Assembly (NCBI GenBank): GCA_949825025.1
Contig: OX463781.1
Coordinates: 32,811,221-32,875,220, forward strand
Length of the DNA: 64,000 nucleotides
Reading direction: 5' to 3'
From: Siphlonurus alternatus
Lineage: Eukaryota; Arthropoda; Insecta; Ephemeroptera; Siphlonuridae
The notes below the pieces were generated by a model. That model was not told the DNA's origin. It made no database searches and saw only the letters and a program-made list of their open reading frames with translations. Shown here piece after piece: positions 45,484-55,800 of this stretch. How positions within the stretch are numbered: the stretch's first letter is position 1; each line of letters starts with the position of its first letter. Both the position numbers and the translations under genes were made by a program.

Positions 45484-48400
45484 TGTAAGATATAATCAGG
45501 GTTATATTCTAAATTTTAAAAGGACAAATAATAATAATAAAAGGAGGTGATACTAAGTAACTGCACCTTTTTCTTCATAACGATTTAATTATAAAATCAT
45601 GAGTTAGTTATATTTGAACAATTTTATTACAAATATTATAAGTTAACAGATATATTAAATTGAAATAATAATAACTTAGTAATAACAGCACAACCATTTT
45701 CTTCTACAGATTAAATTATAACGGTAATAAAAAGCTTAAGTGTATTACATAAAACTGATAAATTAATAATAACTTTGACTTAACATAATTAAAATGCTGA
45801 ACTAATTTTGTTATGAGAAATAACAAATTTTAACTTTATAAACTTCTTGAATTAACATAATTAAAATGCTGAACTAATTTTGTTATAAGAAATAACAAAT
45901 TTTAACTTTATAAACTTCTTGACTTAACATAATTAAAATGCTGAACTAATTTTGTTATAAGAAATAACAAATTTTAACTTTATAAACTTCTTGACTTAAC
46001 ATAATTAAAAGGCTGAACTAATTTTGTTATAAGAAATAACAAATTTTAACTTTATAAACTTCTGACTTAACATAATTAAAATGCTGAACTAATTTTGTTA
46101 TAAGAAATAACAAATTTTAACTTTATAAACTTCTTGACTTAACATAATTAAAAGGCTGAACTAATTTTGTTATAAGAAATAACAAATTTTAACTTTATAA
46201 ACTTCTTGACTTAACATAATTAAAATGCTGAACTAATTTTGTTATAAGAAATAACAAATTTTAACTTCATAAACTTCTTGTTTTAACATAATTAAAAGGC
46301 TGAACTAATTTTGTTGTAAGAAATAACAAATTTTAACTTTATAAACTTCTTGACTTAACATAATTAAAAGGCTGAACTAATTTTGTTATAAGAAATAACA
46401 AATTTTAACTTTATAAACTTCTTGACTTAACATAATTAAAAGGCTGAACTAATTTTGTTATAAGAAATAACAAATTTTAACTTCATAAACTCTCTTGACT
46501 TAACATAATTAAGAGGCTGAATTAATTTTGTTATAAGAAATAACAAACTTTAACCTTATAAACTCCCTTGATTAAACTTAATTAAAAGACTGAACTAATT
46601 TGTCATAAGCATAAGAAGTAACTTGACTTAATTTAATAAACTCTCTGGACTAATATGATTGAAAAGCTGAACTAATTTTAAGATAGGAAATAACAAACCT
46701 AAATTCTATAAATTTCCTCATAATAGATAATGAAATAATTTAACTGTAATAAATGGCGTTATTTGAAAGCCATTTGTCAGATATTAATTCCTGTAATATA
46801 GTAATTAAAAAAAAGCCTAATGTTTGAGGCTGAACTAATTTTAAGATAGGAAATAACAAGCCTAAATTAATTCTATAAATTTCCTCATAATATATAATAA
46901 ATAATTTAACTATAATAAATGGCGTTATTTGAAAGCCATTTGTCAGACATTAAGTCCTATAAGATAGTAATTAAAAAAGCCTAATATTTTGTGATTATTT
47001 CCATGTATTATCAAAAAAGGCCTTAAATAGGAAATGAGGTCAATTGTGAACTTGTTTTGGGCGTAGCCACGAACCAAAACATTGATTTTCTTGGCTGACC
47101 ATCACCTGATATGTAGAGTCTGGACTCGCTGCAGTAGGGTCAGAACCAAGCCATCTTCCCGAGCCCCCATCGAGAAGGGGTATAAGTGGGCGTGAACTAT
47201 GCTGGCCAGGAGGGCTGTGGGGAGCAGCGCGTGCCGTCACGCTTGTGCGGGTGGCCACGCGCACCGGGGGAAGAAGCGTCGCTAAATATCACTCTCCCCT
47301 CCACCATGCAGTACAAGAGGAGAAACTTCATACAACGTACACCCCACCCTCCGTACGTAAAGCCAGAACGACATACCGTGTTACATTACCCTCCCCTCAA
47401 CTGATCTCCAAACCATAAGCGTCAGGAAGTAATGCGATTCTAAATTGTCCTCCCCTCCACGGTTCTCCGATGGATGAGCGCCCGGAAGATGTACTAGGAT
47501 ACCTCCTCCGGGATACGAGGACCAGAAGGGAGAATCGAACTACGTACTTACACACTTCTTCAACATACAAATACGGTTAAAGAAGCAGCTTATATTCCAC
47601 AACCCATCTACCAGATGAACACCACGAGTACCGAAGACTATGCAATACTACATTACCCCCCACCCTTCTTTACTACATGCGCACCTAGAAGACTATGCAA
47701 TACTACATTACCCCCCACCATCTTCTACTGCCAGATGAACACCGCGAGTACCAGTAAGATATATTACACCATACATTACCCCCACCCTTCTTTACTACAT
47801 GCGCACCTAGAAGACTATGTAATACTGCATTACCCCCCACCCATGTTCAATGCTACATGACTACTCCCCCCCCTTTCTCTTCTAACCTATGAACACCATG
47901 AGGACCAGTAAGCCATATGCTACACATTAACCCCCACCCTTCTTCAATACATGAGCACCTAAAAGAGGTTATGCAATACTACAGCGCACCTTTCCCCCAT
48001 TCTAAGTACAGACCAAGGCGTTAAGTAGAGGGGGAGAATACTGCAGCATTACCTCCCACCACGGAGACTCAAGAGGACTTTACCGCAGGACTCGTTACCA
48101 CCCCAGGTAATATAGGAGGATATAAGGGAAGGTGAGATGAAAATCGAGGAGTTGGCAGTCGGAGGCAGTCGGTTGGACACCTCTCCACCTGTTGAGCTCA
48201 CTCTGAAGATCTACACACCACCCCCAGGATGAAAAGACTCGACTCGCTCGGACGCAATCAGCTGGCTCGCTCTGGACCACTGCAGAACAGGAGAAGACTT
48301 GAGGACCATCCAAGAGGAAGGAAGGAACGTCGTCTTTAACTTACAACGAAGCCAGAAAGGGGACATAGAATAATTGCGTATGACTTCTTGAGAGCCAGAA

Positions 48401-49769
48401 AGTGGACTTTAAATATTTCAGTATAATATTTTGATTTAGTTGGTTTCTGGCGATCTTGTTGGACTGTGACGTCATAGCCGAGTTCTGAAACTACAACGTT
48501 TCCAAATTGAGTTCAATACAAATAACTTCAGTATTTTAATTTAATTCCTTGATAAACATCTTCGGTTAAAGTCATGTTTATTGCTATTTTATTCAGACTG
48601 TATTTAATTTCTTAAGTGACAAACTTCTGTAACCTGTGAAAATCTCTGGTGAGTTGAATAATTATATTTCTTATCTTAAACTGTCTGTGTATTTTTGGAG
48701 TGATTTACCCTGAATTGGTTAAGAAAGCATCAAAAAGATATTAATTCAGAATTATTACATGAGTAATGAGTCAGAATATCCAGAATGAACTATAAGCTTA
48801 TTAGATTAACTCGCCATACATTAACTGTCAATGTTGGATCCAGTCCAGGACTTTAGCTATTTACTTCAGACTTCAGACATAACTTCAGAATTTTCATAAT
48901 AAATGCATAATTAATATTACTTGATACCTGAATTGATTTTAAAAGCTAAATAAGGAGATCCACCACAAGACTCTTTAAACATGATTTGTCTGAATCAAGA
49001 GTCCAAACGTTAAGCTGAATTGCCACTTTATAGAATCAAGAGTCCGAACTTAAAGCTGAACTATCACTTATAAAATCGAGAATCTAAACCTAAAGCTGAA
49101 CTATCATTTAATAGAATCAAGAGTCCAGACCTCTAAGGCATCACAATCAACTCAGATAGTTTAAACAACGCATTACTTAGAGTCCAGAAACTCTAATAGC
49201 ATTATATAATTGATAAGGATATTTAGCAAAATCTAAATTTACAATTGAGAAGCAAGACCTCTGATCCGGGACACAACGTGAATCCTACCTAGACTAAAGA
49301 CTATAGACGGCCATCATGTTAGACTTGAGCTTAAGATTAGGAGACTAGAAGCAACGTAGCAAGAGGCAGGACTCTTCCGTGAACTTGACGGCGGCGTTGA
49401 CGGCTGCGTTGACGGCAGCAGATCGAGGCCATACCATACCAGGACTCTTGCGAGGTTGTTGGCGTGACGGCTGAACCAGGATCCAAAGCCAGGACCTCGT
49501 CGGGCCTAGGACCACGTCCAGTCGAGGCGACGACCAACGTCCAGCCCATACACCCGTATGAGTTATTTAACTAATCAGAACAGGTAAGTCTCTAATTGGA
49601 GATCCGGACTCTACGTCACAAAATTATACTGTTAGAAACAAATCTAATTTAAGTAAAATGGAATAAAAATACCGTTGTTTTTAGAAAACAACACCCAAAA
49701 TTTTAGAAAGAGTATTCCGGTCTTTAACCTAATTTAGAATACAAGGTTGAGGTATCCAGGAATCTCACA
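45484..49769 (+). repeat. 3' LTR (4286 bp)
   Basis: Matches the 5' LTR throughout the text I compared, except for a 4-bp indel: CTCTGGACGGACTAAT in the 5' LTR versus CTCTGGACTAAT here. The five short frames in the GC-rich parts of both LTRs have identical translations. The 70-bp array is at 45776-46575. Confidence 0.93.
45776..46575. repeat. 70-bp tandem array in the 3' LTR
   Basis: The same array and order of variant units as in the 5' LTR at 29001-29800. Confidence 0.9.
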
Positions 49770-50162
49770 ATTGCAATGGTTCTGTTGAACCAATGAGCTT
49801 GCGGGTACTGCCGATCGCACAGTCCCCGCAGTCCCCGATCGCTCCAAATAAATCACACGGCTTGAGTGGGAGTTGAAGAAGAGGAGAATGAGGGTGGGAA
49901 CACTGCTTTTGGCTACTGCTAGTAGTGGCAGTACCTTCCGCTGGGCAGCGCTGAGGGACGCATCGCCATGCTGAGGGAGCTGAGGGAATAAATTTACGCG
50001 GCAGCGGCAAAAATTTCATGATTTTAAATGTTAGAACTGATAAAAATTTGCTGGAAAGTTCAGACAAATTATAGAATTATTTGATATTTCTAATTGTGTG
50101 TTTGTTCCCAAAATTTCTGGGGGGGCTGCAGTACCGCAGTACTATAGTACGAGCCGCCCCTG

Positions 50163-50165
<3 letters not shown>

Positions 50166-50250
<85 letters not shown>
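50166..50250. repeat. TA microsatellite
   Basis: About 42 TA units abutting the right end of the hAT-like host element; the counterpart is at 26519-26574. Confidence 0.95.
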
Positions 50251-50254
<4 letters not shown>

Positions 50255-50363
50255 TTAAACTTAATAATCTAGCCCATGCACAATCGGAAATTAATAACAA
50301 TCTTTTCCAACTTAAATTCCGCGTTTAATTGCTAAAACGCCATTTGTACTTCACTTCCTTTTA

Positions 50364-50390
50364 GTTGGTTGGTTGGTTGGTTGGTTGGTT
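50364..50390. repeat. GGTT microsatellite
   Basis: Six to seven tetranucleotide units. A second block of about ten units lies at 51797-51837 in the intron of the small gene. Confidence 0.9.
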
Positions 50391-51280
50391 GCAAGGAGAA
50401 TACATAGGGAGTGGGAAGAGAGGGGGCGTGGCAGAAGCCAGCTTGTGTTCGATCAGCTGTTTTTGTACGGTGATGCAAGATGTACACGGAGAGACAGTGT
50501 TGTCGGATCGATGCCTGGTCTCGAAATTAACCCGCGTTAGGATACGGCTTTCAGACAATTTGCTATTTTTTGCCTTTATTTTGATCTTTATGATCTCTAA
50601 GTTCTACAAGCCTATTACTTGATTTATTTCTGATTTTTCAGTACTATTATTCTTTCATTTGTTACTAAATAAATTATATAAATTGATAAAATAAATTCCT
50701 CCCACACAATTAACACGTCTTTTGAAGATTGGCGCGATTGCGAAGATGACCGGAAACGGGAAACGAAACTTCCGCTTCCGCAATATTCCCGCTAATATAA
50801 CGTATAGTCCACTTTACATTATATTCCATCCGGAAGTAGCTGGAAGTGTAAGGTTTCTGGTCTTTAAATTCTATTCATATTTCAGAGTGTTACAATTTCA
50901 CACATAGGTCGGTATTTCTATATACTTCAAACCACTTTGTAAAGTTTCAAAACTGAATTACAAACAGAAAAACACAAATTTGATACTTCCGGCTACTTCC
51001 GGATGTAATGTCAAATTAACTCCAGGTTTGATGCCGATGTGTTGCAAGGATATTATTTTTTTAGTTATTATTTCATAAATATTTTCTATCGGTATAATGC
51101 TATTCAAGATTCAAGTATTCAAACGAAAATTTATAAGTGTAAAAACAATTTTTAATTTATTTTTATTATTTTCTTTATCATGCGTGGATTAGTTATTAAT
51201 TAAAAATAATTTTTAAAATGAAATAATGGTTGAATGATATCACCGAGTGAAACGAAGCATTAAAAAATAATTAAAAAGTT
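50391..51280. other. Intergenic sequence, nothing firm
   Basis: It contains a weak inverted similarity: CATCCGGAAGTAGC near 50828 and GCTACTTCCGGATG near 50992 pair (14 bp), suggesting a small inverted repeat of about 180 bp. No coding content is supported. Confidence 0.4.
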
Positions 51281-51285
51281 CTCCG

Positions 51286-51368
51286 TCCCGACTGGGATTC
51301 GAACCCACGTCGCTGAGCGATATCAGATTTGAAGTCGAGCGCTTTTCCAATCGAGCCATGCCGAAGGT
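51286..51368 (-). tRNA. Class II tRNA-like gene or pseudogene, anticodon TCA
   Basis: On the minus strand: A-box-like TGGCTCGATTGGAAAAGCG, anticodon loop CTTCAAA (anticodon TCA, which would read UGA), a long variable arm (TCGCTCAGCGA hairpin) and a T arm TGGGTTCGAATCCCA. The long variable arm is a feature of Ser, Leu and Sec tRNAs; the sequence looks most like Ser with TCA in place of TGA. The anticodon stem (CTCGA/TCTGA) and acceptor stem pair poorly, so a degenerate copy or SINE relic is likelier than a working tRNA. Confidence 0.5.
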
Positions 51369-51645
51369 TAGAATGGGGAGAAGAGATTTCAGTTTATGAC
51401 TTGTAAGTTTTGTTTAAATCAAAATGGCGGTCTCCATATTTCACATGTCACTGCAATATGTTTTGAATTATTATAACAACAAACACAAACTGATTACAAA
51501 ATGATTATAAAAAATATGAAAAAAATTGTGCGGGAACTCATAACTTCTGAATGTTTGTATTTATTCCATAAAATAATAAAGTTCGTGTAAGACCAATCTT
51601 GATGCAAGTAAATTTCGAGACCAGGGACACCATGGTGGCCACCAG

Positions 51646-52043
51646 ATGGCAGCACTTGCAAAGAAAAGATTCGAGCTTCATAAAAATTTCTTTGGAGTGG
51701 TTATTTCTGCAAATTGTTTGAACTTTGTTGAACACAGGTTTGAATCGCTGATTAGCATTGATGGACAGGTAAGATGGTCCTCCCTATCTATCCTCCTTGG
51801 TTGGTTGGTTGGTTGGTTGGTTGGTTGGTTGGTTGGTATTTTGGGGCAATTGACACATTTTGGTCATGCAATGTATGCCCCCAGCGCGACCATTTATCGG
51901 CGGCAAATTTTCTTGCTATGTTTTTTTGTAACTGTGTTTTTTTTATTATTTCTTTAATTTCTTTGTATCTTGATTTTGTTTGTTTCTATTTACAGCAGCA
52001 GTCGAAGGTTCGCCTGAATGGTGAATTCCAAGACTCGCTGTGA
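51646..52043 (+). CDS. Small two-exon gene, 56 aa, function unknown
   Basis: Exon 1 (51646-51768) starts MAALAKKRFELHKNFFGVVI and ends SIDGQ at donor CAG|GTAAGA. Exon 2 (51996-52043) follows a strong acceptor (TTTCTATTTACAG), encodes QQSKVRLNGEFQDSL and ends TGA. AATAAA at 52067 fits a 3' end. The phase matches (0/0). One hydrophobic stretch (FFGVVISANCLNFV, residues 15-28) could be a membrane segment. CAAAATGGCGGTC at about 51419, a YY1-like promoter motif, lies 225 bp upstream. I do not recognise the family. Upstream exons cannot be excluded. Confidence 0.6.
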
Positions 52044-52066
52044 TGCAGACTTCCTTTTATATAGGA

Positions 52067-52072
52067 AATAAA
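52067..52072 (+). terminator. Poly-A signal of the small gene
   Basis: AATAAA 23 bp after the stop codon at 52043. Confidence 0.65.
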
Positions 52073-52850
52073 CTCTATTTCTATATAATATATAAAATCA
52101 AACTACGGTTTAATTTTATAATGTTAATATATTATATATATATATTAATTAAAATTTAATTTTTATAAGCATGCTTATAAAAATGAAAAAATCCGTTTTT
52201 ATTTAAAATTTTATAATTTAAAACTCAAAGCCATCTCAGTGCATATATCTCAGTTAATAATTTATTTATTTATTTCTCTTGTGGCTGTATAATACATATA
52301 AATATAATACATATAATACAACATTATAGAGACAAAAAGACATTTAAATTTCCTTAAAAATTAATATTGAACTAAAAGGTTCTGCTATGATGTTTTCTGT
52401 GGTGTTGATCAAAGATAAATATAAATTAGATCTTTAATTGGATAATGATAGCTCGATCGTCGATCCAGATTATTGAATGAGACTCTATTCAGACACCCTA
52501 CAGGGTCTCTGAATTGTAGATCTCTGAACTCTATTAAAATTAAATTCTGTTTGTATTTCCCGGAATAAAATAAAAATGACAATCGCAGAATATTTTGGAG
52601 AGTGGGGGAAACAAAACCAACCTCTTAAAAATATCTGTGAATTTATTTTTTTAAACTACTTACCAGCTATAATAGTAACAAAAGATAATTGCACAGTAAA
52701 AAATGTTAAATTTAGAGTTCATATTTACAGTAATTCTTACGTTACTAATGAAATTTAGGATAAAATATGGAAAAAGTAAGAAGGCCAAACTTAGGAATTT
52801 ATTAATCTCTGTTTCTATGGCTACACTGCTGGGATTTATCATCTGCAAGA
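52073..52850. other. Region between the small gene and the BTB-like gene
   Basis: AT-rich. Two overlapping frames of about 60 codons (52576-52758 and 52703-52891) have no recognised motif. The second overlaps the first BTB exon in another frame and is therefore doubtful. It should hold the BTB promoter; I see no clear core motif. Confidence 0.35.
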
Positions 52851-52883
52851 ATGGCCGCCTATTCTTTTATTGGCACTTGGGAG
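52851..52883 (+). CDS. BTB-like gene exon 1 (start)
   Basis: Encodes MAAYSFIGTWE. The start was chosen because this ATG, in the phase required by exon 2 (ITGCVLQNG), gives GTWEITG. Donor GAG|GTATGT falls between codons. Confidence 0.7.
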
Positions 52884-55800
52884 GTATGTAAAATAATTAA
52901 TACTTATTTAAATATAAAGTAAATCATACATAACGATGTATTTTAAACGTCCATATTGAATTTTTATAAGATGCATCTTTATGTGTCGCAATTTACTCGT
53001 GGAACAAAGTTGTAAGAAGCTGTCAAGTAAAGGCGATAGAACTGTCACTTTTTTCTAGTTTTTATTTTCTTATACCTTTTAGAACTTGCAAACTGAAGCC
53101 ATTCAATGGTCGTAGGGATGTAACTACCATTATATTTCGGCTAGGACTGCTTTCTTGCTCTCTGTGCTTACTATGGTAGATGTTATAAAGTGGCTAAAAA
53201 AAGTCTGCATGTTTGAAATTAAATCAGATATGCATACATGCAGTATGATCAAGTCAGATCTCAAACAGCTATGCATAGTTTGCAGTCAAGACTGTATGCA
53301 TATGTGCAACTTCATATGCATACAAGTATCATATACATAATTATGCATACTGTGCTGTGCTCTATTATAGCAGAACATTTCTATATTTTTTTTTTCAACT
53401 CTATTAAAGATAGATAATTAAAATCTCATTTTAATAGGTGACTTGTCCTTACACTGATCCTCGCCATCTGTGCGAGTGGCGCTGCAACCTCGTGTACGGT
53501 CAAAGCATGTAGAAACGAAATAATACATTGCGAAGATGGGGGAAAAATTTTGTGAACCGCGAGTTAGGTACGAAAGAAAATGAAAAGTTAACATTTTTCA
53601 CTGCCAAAACGTGGTATAACTATTCTAGTTTGCTTCAGTGCAATTGTTTTCACCCTAGCACTGCTCAATTCCAAATACTAGCGAGATAAAGACAACTACC
53701 TCGGGCCACCGCGGCTCGCCATGCTGCCAAGCGATTCTGCGATTGGTTGACCACAGAGCAGCCATTGATGGGTTAGAACGACATGACGTCATGCTGTCAA
53801 GTGATTGGTCGACTTTGAACTGCAAGTTGCAAAAAGTTGCAGCGCCACTCACAGATGGCGAGGATCAGTGTAAGGACAAGTCACCTATTGTCTCTAGACA
53901 AAAAGTAGGTCAGCTTTGTCCAGGTTTTGTCTCACCTGGCCAAGTTTGACCTGCACTATATAGCTATTTATATTCAATTATGTTCATTATGCACACCATT
54001 ATTTTATTTAATTCCTGACTATCCTCTCAGTTGCATGTAAATAAGGATATAAAAAGATGATATGTGGCTAATATTGACTGCAAGATGTGTTGGAAAACTT
54101 GGGAATGTCATTAATTGGTGTAATATATTTTATGTATGATATGCATGCTAATACAATGGTCAGCATCCATGATGACATCACCAATCCTTTGTCCTCTCAT
54201 TTACTTACAAAAAAAGATTGGGCGCACGTAAGATCCTATACGGAGCAATTTTTCGATCGCTTATTGTTAACCCTTTAAATAAGTTATGTTTGCAAATTTA
54301 AAATTACGTACATGAGTATTACCTTTTACGTTTGGTGCTATAAAAATTTTATTTTTTGCCTTGGGTCAGTTTAATTAAAGAGCATCTAAAGAATTTCGCG
54401 GTAGTAGTGTTTTGACTTCGAGCCGAAAAAACGTGCGCAGAAGGGTTGCGCGCCGATGCACGGTGGTTGTAGCAGGAATCAAAATCAGCAAACGAACATG
54501 GCGACTATATAATTTTTCTGATGGATACTTACCATTTGCAGTGCAAGTGGAGTAAAGTAAGAAATAAGTTACTGTGTATAGCTTTTATCCAACTCTTTAA
54601 AGTCAACTATCTTAATTGGACTTTGAAAGAAAACCACAACAAAACATCAAGTATCAACCACAATAACTTGTTTTAAAAATGTGCACTGCAATGTTACCTC
54701 CCAGATAAAAATTGTGCACTCTGTTCCAATTGATCCTTGTATAAAAATCCAGCTGAAGCAATGGACTCTGTTTTTACTAATCTAGCAAGTACTGTTCTCA
54801 TGATCCAGCTAAATTTAAATAGAAGAAACAGAACAGCCAAAACAGAAGTACAGTATCATAGAGTAATATTCATCTGCAGGAGCTACCGGTTACAGACACC
54901 ACAATATTGAAATCCATCTTGACGACCAAAAGTACACAGAGCCTTTATTATTCTTCAACCCTGCTGGTGTTTACAGCACTTCAAAATCAAATCTTCCCTA
55001 GAAAAAGGAAAAAAAAAAAACATTCACTTTTTTTTTTTTTTTTTTTTGTCACTTATTTTTTCGGACATTCCAGATAATGTTACCCGGGTTCCTTGTTGTT
55101 TTTTTCATTCCTCTTGATAGTATGAACTCTGCTTCCCCCTCTTCCTCTTCCCCCCCCTCTTCCTCTTCCCCACCACTAACCTTCTCTGCCTGTATTTGAA
55201 AGAAAGTACAGGTAATTTAAATAAAACTTCACTAAAAAGTTTTCTGGTGGGTGGGATTGAAGTTGTGCCCACCGTATTGGAGAGCATACCACTCACCTCA
55301 AAGCTTTTTTAGCAAATTATGGGAAAATTTTTAGTTTTATAATGAGGGGTGTAGAAAAAGGGGGGGGGGGAGAAGGAAACAGTATTGTACAATGTAGATA
55401 TGCTCGGCCGCTGCCTTAAAAAATATGTTGACTCTGAAATATTACAATATTAATTGCTCTTTTTCTTTTCTCCCTTTATACTTTAGGGAATGAAATGCAA
55501 ATGCACAGTAAATGAAATGGGGAATACTGGAAATAAGAGCAAAATATCCCTGCAAACACTGTAGAAACCCTAATCCAAACTAGCTAGAGTCACACAAAGA
55601 CAAATTAAGGCTATTGTCGATGAAGTTGGTAACCACGTGTCTGAGCTGACTGACTGATATAATATAAGTTATTATCGTTATTTTTTAAATAGATTTATTG
55701 TTAAAATAAAATTCAATCCTACTAAGGCTGGCGTGTTCAATTTCATTTACATTTCATTTTCATATGAATGACCAGGCTGCAGCCATGAAGAGGTATTATC

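Larger units (their letters stand above)
28709..49769 (+). mobile_element. Giant gag-bearing, pol-less LTR retrotransposon (21,061 bp)
   Basis: LTRs at 28709-32998 and 45484-49769 begin TGTAAGATAT and end ATCTCACA. The duplication ATTG flanks the whole at 28705-28708 and 49770-49773. A primer-binding-like TGGTGCCGTAACCAGGAT starts at 33000, and a purine tract AGTGGGGAGG abuts the 3' LTR. The LTRs differ in length by 4 bp, explained by one indel near 29875, so insertion was recent. The interior encodes a Gag-like protein (33388-34263) and an unknown ORF (41934-42332). I see no protease, RT, RNase H or integrase frame. Features resemble large retrotransposon derivatives (LARDs) described in plants, but with a retained gag. 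Gag type and 4-bp duplication favour Gypsy affinity. Confidence 0.92.
26576..50162. mobile_element. hAT-like element that hosts the giant LTR retrotransposon
   Basis: A left end CAGGGGCGGCTCGT at 26576 faces a right end ACGAGCCGCCCCTG at 50149-50162, and both abut TA microsatellite. Without the 21-kb LTR element and one ATTG copy, the element is about 2.5 kb. It contains a palindrome at 27042-27852 and no transposase frame. The pairing of the two ends is an inference: a target duplication cannot be read in TA repeats. Confidence 0.6.

Noticed and set aside
52703..52891. 62-codon frame as the first exon of the BTB-like gene
   Set aside because: Its phase at the GAG|GTATGT donor does not fit exon 2; the ATG at 52851 in another frame does.
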